Assembly (NCBI GenBank): GCA_025331445.1
Contig: JAIWNE010000109.1
Span: 1-64,000, forward strand
Source of the DNA: Blakeslea trispora
Lineage: Eukaryota > Mucoromycota > Mucoromycetes > Mucorales > Choanephoraceae
DNA length: 64,000 nucleotides
Direction: 5' to 3'
Both the position numbers and the translations under genes were made by a program. Positions within the stretch are counted from its first letter, which is position 1. Each line of letters starts with the position of its first letter. The notes under the pieces are model-generated. The model was given only the letters and a program-made list of their open reading frames with translations, was not told the origin of the DNA and searched no databases. Positions 48,875 through 59,030 of the stretch are shown here, piece by piece.

Positions 48875-49858
48875 GAGGATTTTGGGAGACAAAAAATTTG
48901 TCCTTAGGCTACCCTATAAGGAAATAACTCCGTTTAGGGTCACGTTATCTTTAGACAAACCTTATTGAACAGACGCTGCTGGCGTCCGTTGAATAAAGTT
49001 CGTCCAAACATCGGTATATGAATTTAAGCAGTTCTATTGGCTAAAATTCAATTTCGACACGCTAAAATGAGCAAACAATGAATAGAAATCAGTATTGAAG
49101 AAGGAAGAGTGTGGTCGTTGCAACATCTTAATTTAACTAGCAGTGACATGATAGTTTGAGGAAAAGACTAAATGACTATGGCCTACATTGCTGCCAACCC
49201 AAATCTTGCTATTTTGTGTGATAAATCAAGCAATTGACTATTCATTTTCTTTAACGGTGTATCACATATTCCTTATAAGAAAATAAAGAAAGAGTATAGA
49301 AATGAAGCAAAAGAGAAAAGTGCATTTGCGTTACGGAATAAATGTGCTTATTGTAGAGCATTTGATTGTTTTAGTGTCTTTATTAATGACTGATTGAAAT
49401 GCTCCCTTACAACACCTACTGTTCAAATGCTTCTCTCGAGTGAGATATAGTCTAGTGAATTGCATGAAATACTCTACAGATTATAGCCTTGATATAGCGT
49501 AGTATTGCTGAACACAGTCATGAATTATACTTCTTGCATGAACATCATATACTCAATGGAAACAGTCTTCTTTAAATATCAAGAAATGAGCCAAAATATA
49601 CAACAAACTAAGCTCAAATTGTCACCAACTCTGCCTAGAAGTAATCTCATAATTATTGAGTAAAAACATTACGTTTCTATATTAGTTTTTATTGCTTTTA
49701 CAGCCAAATATCCCAACGTAAATGTGAATTGCTTCAGGGCTGAAATCTGATTGCTCAATTCATTCAGAGACCGAAGGACAAGGATTAAAGTGAGACATAC
49801 GGAGTGTGAATATTAAATGTTTTGCCGGTTCATGTGACTTTTGTCTCCCAAAATCCTC
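48875..49858. mobile_element. Non-autonomous TIR element, copy 2, at the palindrome centre (984 bp)
   Basis: A perfect 20-bp inverted repeat GAGGATTTTGGGAGACAAAA ends the element, with TA on each side (48873-48874 and 49859-49860), as for Tc1/mariner-type insertion. It encodes no protein. It is homologous to 39725-40677. It lies exactly between the two arms, which read ATTACATTA and TAATGTAAT outwards. Confidence 0.93.
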
Positions 49859-51377
49859 TAATGTAATTCGTTCTTGTCTATTTCTCTGGTCTAAGAGAGC
49901 AAAAAGTTGTGACAAGAGATTTAGCTACACAGTGCTAATTTTGTGTCACAAAATGTTTTTTTGTGACCCAAGGTCCTGATACATGCACTGAGCACGCGAT
50001 TGTTACATAAGCAAACAACAATATTCTTCATGGCTTGATTCAGGAAGCTTAAGAACGAGAGCAAAAACACTTCTGCTGTTTTGGCAAGTTAGCTCACTAA
50101 AAACTTCACAATGGGGATGGAGAAAAATAACCTTACAAGGAAGTCAAAGGCTCATCTGTCTGTCGTGTTTCGTATTGGTCGTTCCAATGATATAGCTGTA
50201 GCGTCAACTTAGAAAACAGGTTATGCGTTTCAAATATTGCCATCACTAGTGTCGCAATATTGTTCTTTCAACAGCAGCAAAAAAAAAAAAAAAAAAAAAA
50301 AGATCATCCTAATACTTTCTCTATGCTCACTCGAATACTAAATAAATCAACAGAACAGGATCGCTATGTGCAGAAGCTAATGTGTTGGTATTGATAAACT
50401 AAATGCCTATTTGAAAACTGACCTGTATGAACATTGACCTATTCAATGTTTTTTTTTTTGAAGACTTTTCTTTGTTTCTTTACAAATGTGTAACGATTGT
50501 GTGCTATCTATTCACCTTCCGACTGAAATATAACTTTAGACTTGCGTTTCTGCACAAACTTCATCTTTCTTTATTGATTATCATAAATGTCTACTTTGCT
50601 TGAACGTAAGAAAACAGCCTTTCAAAAAAACATGGCAAATGGATATCTGATTTCTCTTTAGTCATATCTATCTACCTCCAAAACTGCGGCGAAAAGCCAA
50701 TACTATCAGAATTTGTAAGTCTCAACGAATCTTTCATCGTTGAGAATCTTGAAATAGAAGGATGGGCAGATTTAGTCTTTAATGAAATGAAAAATCAAGC
50801 TCAAGAGATGAATTTCAAACTGGTAAACTATTTATTGCTGTATTTAAAGTGCTGATCCATATTAACACATTGGATTAGCTGCGTGGTAATTGGAAGGCCT
50901 GCTACAACAAAATCAACAAGTTAATGAAGGCAGTAAGATCCGTCATTTTCAAATATAGTCCTATACTAACTTTTTTCTGAATCCATTAGAAAGATGCAAG
51001 CCAGCCCCATCAACAAAGTACATCATCATCAAAATTCCAATGTGTTTTTGACAGAGTGAAGCGACTTGAATATGAAAGAAAGTTCCGTAGCTGCAAAAAA
51101 TGGACACTCAAGTCTGGTCGTGTAGTTGAAGAAGTCATGTTTCAAAAAGCAAAGGACTTTAAATTTGAGCAGTAAGTTAAGGCATTCAATGTGTAGCATA
51201 CAATTGTATTGATATTCGATATTAGCCCTGCTCACCACTTCATCATTGACATCGACGATGATCTATGGATTGACGAATTTACTGCTGAAGAACGCAAGGA
51301 AATTGAGGCTGCCTGTAGCAATCAGTTGTTTGATTCATTACCAGATGAAATCAACAAATTGATTAATGAAACTGTTG
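49859..51377. repeat. Right arm of the identical core of a palindrome
   Basis: Inverted copy of 47357-48874. It contains the shared upstream region and 5' exons of the right-hand gene and ends at GAAACTGTTG 51368-51377. Confidence 0.93.
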
Positions 51378-52302
51378 AAAAAGTAAGTTTATTTTTATTG
51401 AAACTGCGTAAACTTGACTTATCCTTTATTGTGTAGAACAATTATGATGATATTGTTGAAAGCATAAGCTTGATGAGCAGCAATGTGCGCAAGGCACCAG
51501 TTGAGTCGTGGCTGAAGGGCTCTCTTCAAAATGCAGCTGATTTGTTCTCTGACCAAGATACCATCAAGAATGACTTTAGAAGTGAAAACCACCTTCTATA
51601 TACAATCTGGTTTCTGCTGACTAGCTTAAACAAAAGCACAAATATTGAAACTGATGGGTAAGCCAAACTCGTTGTTCTTTATTTGGAGTCGTACACTAAT
51701 TATTTTATTTTCACTAGAAATGCATCATCTATGTCTTCAAGAAATGATGCAAACAGAAAAAGAAGCCTATCAACGTACAGCGCCACCAACACCACCTCCA
51801 ACTCCAAAATGGCAGATTTTTACTATAAATATCTCGACCATGAGATGGGTTGTATCGAAATTGGCTTAAAAGACAAGGGTCAATGGGCCACCAAAGAATT
51901 TAACGAGCTGAATTCGAAATGTCCTTTGATGTTAGCATCAATGTTGCAGGAGCTCTCAACAGCCTATCCCTTGGTTGACAAAAGGAAATTATGCACAGTA
52001 GGCTTTGTTATCAGTGGTGAGTAAATCTCTTCCTCTATATTATACTTTCGCTAATCTCCTAAAAAAAAGGTTTTGCGTGTACAGCTTTGTCTGTCAATTT
52101 CTCTCCTGGCTCCACTCTTGTTGTTGTCAAATCTGACCGCTTTTTTTTCTGTGAGAACCTCAAAGAGTTCAAGAAGGTTGTTCCCTTGTTGCACCTTGCG
52201 TACAATGCAAGATGCATCTTTGAAAAGAATGTTGACATGATAATCCAAAGCTTCCAGCGCCCAATGGAATACGTCTTGAGAAGCAAAAGACTTCGTGAAT
52301 AA
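50587..52302 (+). CDS. PD-(D/E)XK-like paralogue, right member of divergent pair
   Basis: ATG 50587, the mirror image of the left gene through HHFIIDIDDDLWIDEFTAEE and NKLINETVEK. It then has its own 3' exons: SSNVRKAPVESWLKGSLQNA, MADFYYKYLDHEMGCIEIGL then KDKGQW, LVDKRKLCTVGFVISG, and a last exon LSVNFSPGSTLVVVKSDRFF to VLRSKRLRE ending 52302. The 3' half is roughly two-thirds identical in protein to the left gene, with the AD...EIGLKD core kept in both. That pattern suggests selection on the core. All exon phases I checked are consistent and no stop interrupts it. Confidence 0.77.
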
Positions 52303-53292
52303 ATTGTTTGTTTGTCTTTCTTCCCTTTTCTTCTTCAAAAAGAAAAAAAAATCCATACGACCTTCTCATTCTTTCTTTTTTCTGTGTTTGCTTTATACAT
52401 CTTAAATATAAGTTGTCGAGTCTCTTTTTTTCTGTGTGCAGCCTTCTTTCCAATCGCATTATTAGGATGTAGCAAAGATTTGATCAGTCAAAAAATTAGT
52501 GAACAAGAAATAAAAATCACAAAGCTTTGTAGGCCATGATTCTTTACAGATATGTTTATTACGTATGTTTCTTGACATATGATAAGTTTCCTTGATGAGC
52601 GTTTGTTGCAAATGTCGATAATTGAAGTTCGTTATGGCTATCTCTACTTCAACTGCGGCAATCGCTCGGACAACATGAAGCTAGCAAAAAGAAAAAAAAA
52701 AGACACTATGCATATACCTACTTCTTGGTATTGTGCTGGCCGAAAGACTGAATGTGTCTGAATGTAGACTATTGAATTCTAAATATTTTAAGATCAGTGC
52801 TTACTTGTGTACAGAAAGATACTTGCATAAATACAAGATGTAAAGGGAAGACACTGAGAGTCTCAGTCGGATGCAATCAGGCGCTGCATTGCTTACTGAG
52901 AAAGAAGACGAAGAAACAGCAAGGCCAAAAAAAGACTTCTACTAACTGAAAGTACCCAACCTCAGATACCATAGATGATGTCAAGTCGCATTTAAACTCG
53001 GGGATCATGTTATTTTATACTGAGAGGGAGTTTTTTCTCTCAAGCTCCTTCTCAGACGGTCATCTCACTCAATTTAGCCCCACTCTGTGACGAGTTCCAA
53101 ATATGGTCTTTCCATTGACCTGTCGCTTTAGTGCAGATCATCAAAGTTTTCGCATGGACATTTCTTGCAGACATCAAATAAACTGTACGAGAGTCACCAG
53201 CATCTGATGAGTAACATAAAGAGATTAAATGGGCTTTATATTTAAACAGACACTACTTGATGAAAACTACTCATTAGTACAAAAACAATAAA
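52303..53292. other. Intergenic, no recognised gene
   Basis: About 1 kb between the palindrome and the IS630-like element. It contains a diverged inverted match to the 44.35-kb tandem repeat at 52870-52910. Nothing else was recognised. Confidence 0.5.
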
Positions 53293-54747
53293 ATAGATTG
53301 CACATACTTAGAACTACAAGAAACATATGAAATGGGCCTCGCATTTTTTCAGGAAGACGGAAAGGGCAGCGTATTTGATGAACCAGTTGAAATGGAAGTT
53401 GATAACGAGCAGTTTCCGCTTGAGGACGTTACCAACTATGACACCTACATGGACTTGAAGCCTCTTGAAAGATTAGAGAAAATGAAAATTTTCAAAGCCG
53501 AGATTGTCGCTGATCACGGCCATAGTCAGCGCAAATACACCAGACATAGTGACGAGAAAAAGGAGCGCTTTTTCCACCTCGTCTACATTAGAGTCTATAA
53601 AGTTCCTGAAGCAGCAAAAGAGCTGGGCGTACCTAAGCATACCGCTCACTATTGGTTCAAGAAGGAGGAAGACGCAGCTCAAAAGAGAATCGAACAACTT
53701 GAGCTAGATCAAGAAGAAGAGGAAGAGAAGAAGAAAGTTGGACGGCCAAATATTATTAACGAGGAGCACAAACGTTTCTTGCTCCAGAAATACAACGAAG
53801 ACCCTAGAGCCACTGTAAATGAAGCAATGGAAAGCCTCACCAGCCAATTTGAAGGACTTGAGATTGCAAAAAAGAAAACTGCTGTCCATGATTTTATGGT
53901 CAATGATTGTGCTCTTACCATTAAGAAAGCTCACTTTGAGCCTAAAGAAAGAAATCATCCTCGTAGCATTGAAGCACGCTTTCAATGGGCAACCAATTTG
54001 ATGCAGACAGACATCGACTTCCAAAGCAACTGTGATTTCATTGACGAGTCTGCTTTCCATATCAACTTGAGCTGTACTATGGCCTGATCGACCAAGGGTA
54101 CTCGAGCTACTGTTGTTCAGCCCAAGACGAGAGCTAGAACAATCACTATTTTGGGAGCAATATCGTCGCAGGGTGTTATTACCATGAAGGTTAGAGTGTC
54201 CTACCAAGGAAGCTCAAAGAAAAGAAAGGTCACAGGTAAGCCAAAGGCAAAAAAAGATAGTAGGAACTGCTCTTGTTCATTATTTCAATTTCATTTCTGA
54301 CACATTGGATCTACTTGATTGACATGAGCAATTTAAAGGGCATTACCTTATTATGGACAATGCTCCTATACATATTTCAGGCCAGATTGAGAAGCTGATT
54401 GTCAGTAGAGGATATGGATGCGTGTATCTTTCACCTTATCTCACTGGGCTTAATCCAATTGAGCAGTTCTGGTCTGTGGTTAAGAGTAAGGTGAAGAGAG
54501 AGAAGCTGCTGAAGGAGGAGACTTTGACTTCAAGAATAGTTGATGCTTGTAACAGTCTCTATTTGGGAGATCTTCATGGCTTCTATCGATACTCTGACTC
54601 TAAATTACAAGTATGCTTGAATAAAGAGGCTCTTTGAGATTGCACATTTATGCAATCTATTCTAAAGAAGTGTGCAATGTCTTGTCTCCAAGCGTGCAAT
54701 CTGAATTTTTTGTTAGCGCAATCTAAAAAAATTCAAGTGCAATCTAT
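53293..54747 (+). mobile_element. IS630/Tc1-like element with GTGCAATCT subterminal repeats
   Basis: The ends ATAGATTGCAC (53293) and GTGCAATCTAT (54737-54747) are inverted and contain the usual TA. Between the coding end and the right terminus, variants of GTGCAATCT occur about six times (54639-54747), a layout like transposase-binding subterminal repeats. Confidence 0.75.
53332..54637 (+). pseudogene. IS630/Tc1-like (DDE) transposase, recently broken
   Basis: The frame opens with MGLAFFQEDGKGSVFDEP and EMEVDNEQFPLEDVTNYDTY, then a helix-turn-helix (AAKELGVPKHTAHYWFKKEE), an acidic/Lys linker with KKVGRPN, and CDFIDESAFHINLS (first Asp). A TGA at 54085-54087 ends this frame at a place where the family normally continues (RARTITILGAISSQGV follows in frame). 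A second break follows around an A7 run near 54255, plus another stop. The rest reads GHYLIMDNAPIHISGQIEKL (second Asp) and GLNPIEQFWSVVKSK (Glu). All three catalytic residues survive, so inactivation is recent. Confidence 0.87.
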
Positions 54748-55090
54748 TTCCAGAAAAGGTGTACACTATTTCCGGAAATCATTCGCTCACAAAAAGAAAA
54801 ACAATTGCTCACTAGAAAATTAAAACATCACTCATAAGAAAATAAAAATAGCACTCAGAATAAAAGTAAAAAATCACTCACTAGCATTTAAAAAATTCGT
54901 TCACTTTTTGAATTTATAACAACAATGAATCACGTTTTGTTTAAATACGGCAAGGATTTGAAGGCTGCTTGAGCAGAAAGCCTATTTAGTATTTTCGTTC
55001 ACTTTGCACACTATTAATAAACGAATTTTTTTCTTTAACTTTGAGCGATCACACCAAACGATTTTTCATACACTATTTTATAAGTAGTTT

Positions 55091-58000
55091 TTTTAGATTA
55101 AAGTTCCGCGCACCTAGGTTTTGCAACAAGGTTTTGTCAAATGCCTACCTAGGCATTTGAACAGCCAATAAGATGCGAGCATTTTGGTGCATGAATTCAA
55201 AATAAATTCTAAAAAAAAAGGAAAGTAAAGGTGGCATAATTTATTCATATCATATTTTTTTTGTTAATAAATGAGCGAAAAGTCTTCTAAAGAGTGTCTT
55301 TTGCAGTTGAAGGAGTGTCCTGGGTAAGTTCTTGGCCATCTTGGCTTTGAATTGGGCTTGAGCTCTACAATGTAAAAATGACTATTGTAGAGTTGCAATG
55401 GAATAGGGCGAACAGGGAAGGGAGGGGAAAAGTAAGGAGCGAATGTGGTACTTTGATTGTCGGGCGTATAACAAGCAATAGCTCTGTTAAAGGTATCCGC
55501 TGCTAATTGGACCATTTCGGGAAATTGGAACCAATTATCAGTGATACCTGCTGAAGCGTCGTTGCTAAGCTTGCTTTGGATACTTTCAAATGTACCAGAG
55601 AGAACTTCAGAGGCGGAGGGAGAGCCACCAAAAACTTGGCGGTAGAATTGCTCATTCTTTCTCAAACACAAAGCATCTCATGCTTGACCTTGCCAAAACT
55701 GGCTTCATCATCGAAAATGGCATGAGCAATTGCTCTATAGCCACAATTACCATCAGGCGAAGGATTGAAGTGGCCTGTCACTTGCTTGGCACTCAATCCT
55801 TTAGGGATTGGAATGGCTAGGCGGACTACTTCAACCATTTAGTGTCTATGTTAATTTCAGTTTTTGGTATCAATACCTTGGGCACTTCTTTTTGACTTGC
55901 TTTTTCTTGTTTGGCAAGTTGAGCGATTTTGTCCATCTCTCTCTCCAAAGCAATTTTTTCTCGGGTAGTGTTTTTAGGACGACCTTTGATGTCATATACT
56001 ATTGGAGGAGGAAGGATGCGCTCAACTTGCTTGTCATCAGAATACTTGCTTATGATTGCTCTAAGCTCATCCTCTAAGCTGATTCTTTCTCCTTGAGTTT
56101 TTAAGTCTGCATTGATATATTGCAGCTTCTGCAACTGAACCTCTACAGGCTTTCTGACTTCATGCTCTTCAGGATTATGCTTCTTGCTGGCATTTGTCAT
56201 TTCAGCAATAGTAGCAACTTTAAAACACGGATATTAGACATTTGTTTGATACTCTATACTCTAATCTACTAACCTCTGCCATTCTGATACATAATGTGCC
56301 ATCTTCTGTGGACGGCAGCCAATGGAATAGGACCATTATATCTTGCAATTCGATGTCTGCAAGGAAGACGGTATGCTCTACGCAATTCGCAAAGGCATTT
56401 ACCGTAGTAGGATCCACATGAGAGACATGGTCAGGATCAGCTTTGTTGTCCATCAAATTGATGTATTCGAAACGAATACGATCAAAGGCAAAGCTGGTGA
56501 TCCTGCCTGTCAGTTGGCTCATCTTGTCATCAATTTCATGGCCAGTCTTATCCTTCACTATCGTTTCAAACAAAGACTCACGTACAGTTTGTCTGTTTCT
56601 GTAGCTTTCCTGTATCCGAAAATAAAGCGAATTAACCAAACTTGATCCAGACACAATTGTAACAATTAACTCACTCTTCCTTCAACCCATTCGCGAATTT
56701 TCTTGGTCACCAAGCCAAGCGAACCAGAAGATGTCTTGTTGTGGCGCTTAATGCCACTGTGAGTACTTTCGACTCTGTTAGACGTGCGATTGCCCATGTG
56801 CACATAGGTGTTGACATAATAGCCAACCCAATGGCGACGAAAGGCCATCATGCTATACAAGTTTGAACGTTAGAAAAATTCATGCTAAATGCTCTATAAC
56901 TTATTTTCATTCACATTACCTGTCAAGATACGTTTTCATTTCTTTGCCTTTATCAACGCAAAGATTATCTTGAGAGACAAACGCATCGTACTCATTCTTG
57001 AAGCCTATCAATGCTTCCTTGGTGTTGGATTGAAAAGCTATTTTGTGGACGATAGCTTTGAATCGCTTTTCCAGCAAAGGGCGGCTTTCTTTGTCTACAA
57101 AGAAGAGCAATGCAAAAATAAGTTGTCTTTACTCATAAGAAAGTTCAATACTAAATTACCAAGCTGGACTTTCTTGCTCATGCTTTTGATGAGTCTTTTC
57201 ATAAAGTTGTGCACAATGTGCACATAACACAAAATGTGTCTTGACTCAGGAAACACAACCTTAATAGCATTCATCAAGCTTGATCCTTATCAGTGACAAA
57301 GTTGTCAGGAAGAAGACTGGGATCAGTTCCACTGGGCCAGCAATGCTTCTCAGTTGCTTCATGGCCCACTCATAAGACTCGGTAGTCTCCTTTCTCATCC
57401 AACATCCAGCAACATGGATGGTTGCAAGTTGGCTTCGGCGATACTCCGAAGCTACTGTGCCTGCACCAACAATGTTGAGCAACACCATGCGGTGGCTGTT
57501 GGTCTTGTATGTTGCATCAATGATGACACTTTCAGGGAGTCGTCTGAGCTCATCCCTTCCATGCTCATGCATGAAGAAGACAGCATTCACCTTATCATCA
57601 CTGTCTACTCTGGTACGTACTTGATGCCCAGTTTGCTCCAAATCTGAGATGAACTCAGGCATACCAGAAAACTGGTCATTGCAGAAGCGTTGCTGAATGT
57701 TATGCAAATCGCTTAATGTGATGCCATTATCAACTTGCTTTTCTACCAACAACTAGTAAGATGTACGTATATTAGTATTGCAAATGAAAGAATAAAATGG
57801 AATTCTGTCGAATTCAAAAGTAAAAGGATTTGGTCTGAAGCAGCAAAAATGATACAAGACGAGAAAAGGATATGAAATCAAATCACTCATTCTTTATTTC
57901 CTCTCTTTATTTTGTGGTAAAAGACATTCCATCAACTAAATATTCATCTCTCAAATGCAACACCGTCGAAATGAACATAGCTGTATAAAAAATATATAGC

Positions 58001-58912
58001 ATAAGAAGCTCATCTTACCTTCAAAACACTTCTAGGAGTTTCTCCCTTCTTCATCAGCTACAAGCCGCTTCGAAATCTTCGGGGAGAAGCTTCCTGAAGA
58101 CCGAATAGGTTGACAAGTCACTGCTAAGAGCATGGTTATGCTCAAGAGTGACTTGGCGAACCTTCCAGGGCCTCTCAGTATCGCGTCCTACAGAAGCATA
58201 GATGCGCAAAGGGCATCGCTTTCTGCCAGATTGATAGTGTCGTCCACTCTTGTTCGTATCTATGAAAAAGGAGTCCAGTCAATCGCTTGATTCAGCTAAT
58301 CCATTTCGTTTATAATTCTCTATGCAGCACATACCTCGGAGCTTTCTTCTCGCTCAGCGTCGGCTTCAACTTTCTTGGCCTTTCTATAAGCACCGCCATG
58401 TCTACGTTGCAAGACAATGTAGCTGTTCTTGCTACTTCTAGCAGTGGTGATTGGGCAATTGAACTCTTTGCCCAAAGCCTGTGCTTTGTCACGAAGCTCG
58501 TCTAAGCTTCTGAACTTGGCACCAACAAAGAAAATTTTTCCAAGTTCTTCCTTCATATCGTTGGAGGATTCGGCAACGACGGTTGATACAACTTGGTGTT
58601 CGCTTTCCTCTCTAGTTTCGTCAAGATCAAGCGATTCAGCATCACTGAAATCATTCCAGTCGCAAGTGACAGTGGCACTAGTCGTCATTCGTCTCATTTG
58701 AGAATCGGTAACGGTAAGTTGAGAGTTGTCTAAAGATACTTGAGAGTTCATAATGGAAAAATAACAGAAAGAAAAAAAGGTTTAATTCGAAAAAGCAAAA
58801 AAAAATCTTCAGGCACCAAACTGCTCGCATATTATTGGCTGTTCAAATGCCTACGTAGGCATTTGACAAAACCTTGTTGCAAAACCTAGGTGCGCGGAAC
58901 TTTGATCTAAAC
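55091..58912 (-). mobile_element. FAR1-type MULE transposon with long TIRs
   Basis: Inverted repeats of about 90 bp (55091-55183 and 58812-58912) share AAGTTCCGCGCACCTAGGTT, TTGCAACAAGGTTTTGTCAA and ATGCCTAC.TAGGCATTTG. The long TIRs and the transposase type place the element in the Mutator superfamily. A 9-bp target duplication could not be identified. Confidence 0.87.
55264..58751 (-). pseudogene. FAR1-domain MULE transposase with OTU-like cysteine protease, several frameshifts
   Basis: ATG 58751 (MNSQVSLDNSQLTV). The FAR1 zinc domain spans two exons: FFVGAKFRSLDELRDKAQAL and NCPITTARSSKN, then RKRCPLRIYASVGRD and VRQVTLEHNHALSSDLSTY. The MULE core has LPESVIIDATYKTNSHRMVL (first Asp), FVTDKDQ (second) with SRHILCYVHI, and SNRVESTHSGIKRH (Glu). 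A tail with KGRPKNTTREK follows, then an OTU domain: SPDGNCGYRAIAHAIF with the catalytic Asp-Cys and YNSHFYIVEL with the His. Single-base or dinucleotide indels break the frame near 58060, 57310, 57280, 55840 and 55680. The element is inactive but young enough to read through. Confidence 0.87.
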
Positions 58913-59030
58913 TAATATTAGGCAGAGTGTTCGGGGTTTGAAAGGTCCCAAAAACACTGTGTGAGCAATGTTTTTTTCTTTTTGTGAGCGAATAATTTCC
59001 GGAAATAGTGTATCCGATTTCCTTTTCAGG

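Larger units (their letters stand above)
54749..59030. mobile_element. Outer inverted repeats enclosing the FAR1-type MULE
   Basis: About 65 bp at 54749-54814 (ACACTATTTCCGGAAAT, ATTCGCTCACAAAAAGAAAA) recurs inverted at about 58966-59030. It lies outside the MULE's own TIRs. Between the outer and inner left repeats, TCACTCA-type motifs recur. Either the MULE has a two-part long TIR or it inserted into an older TIR element. Confidence 0.6.

Noticed and set aside
47495..51238. Identical 69-codon frames at 47495-47704 (+) and 51029-51238 (-)
   Set aside because: They lie antisense to the 5' exons of the paralogue pair and are identical only because the palindrome arms are identical.
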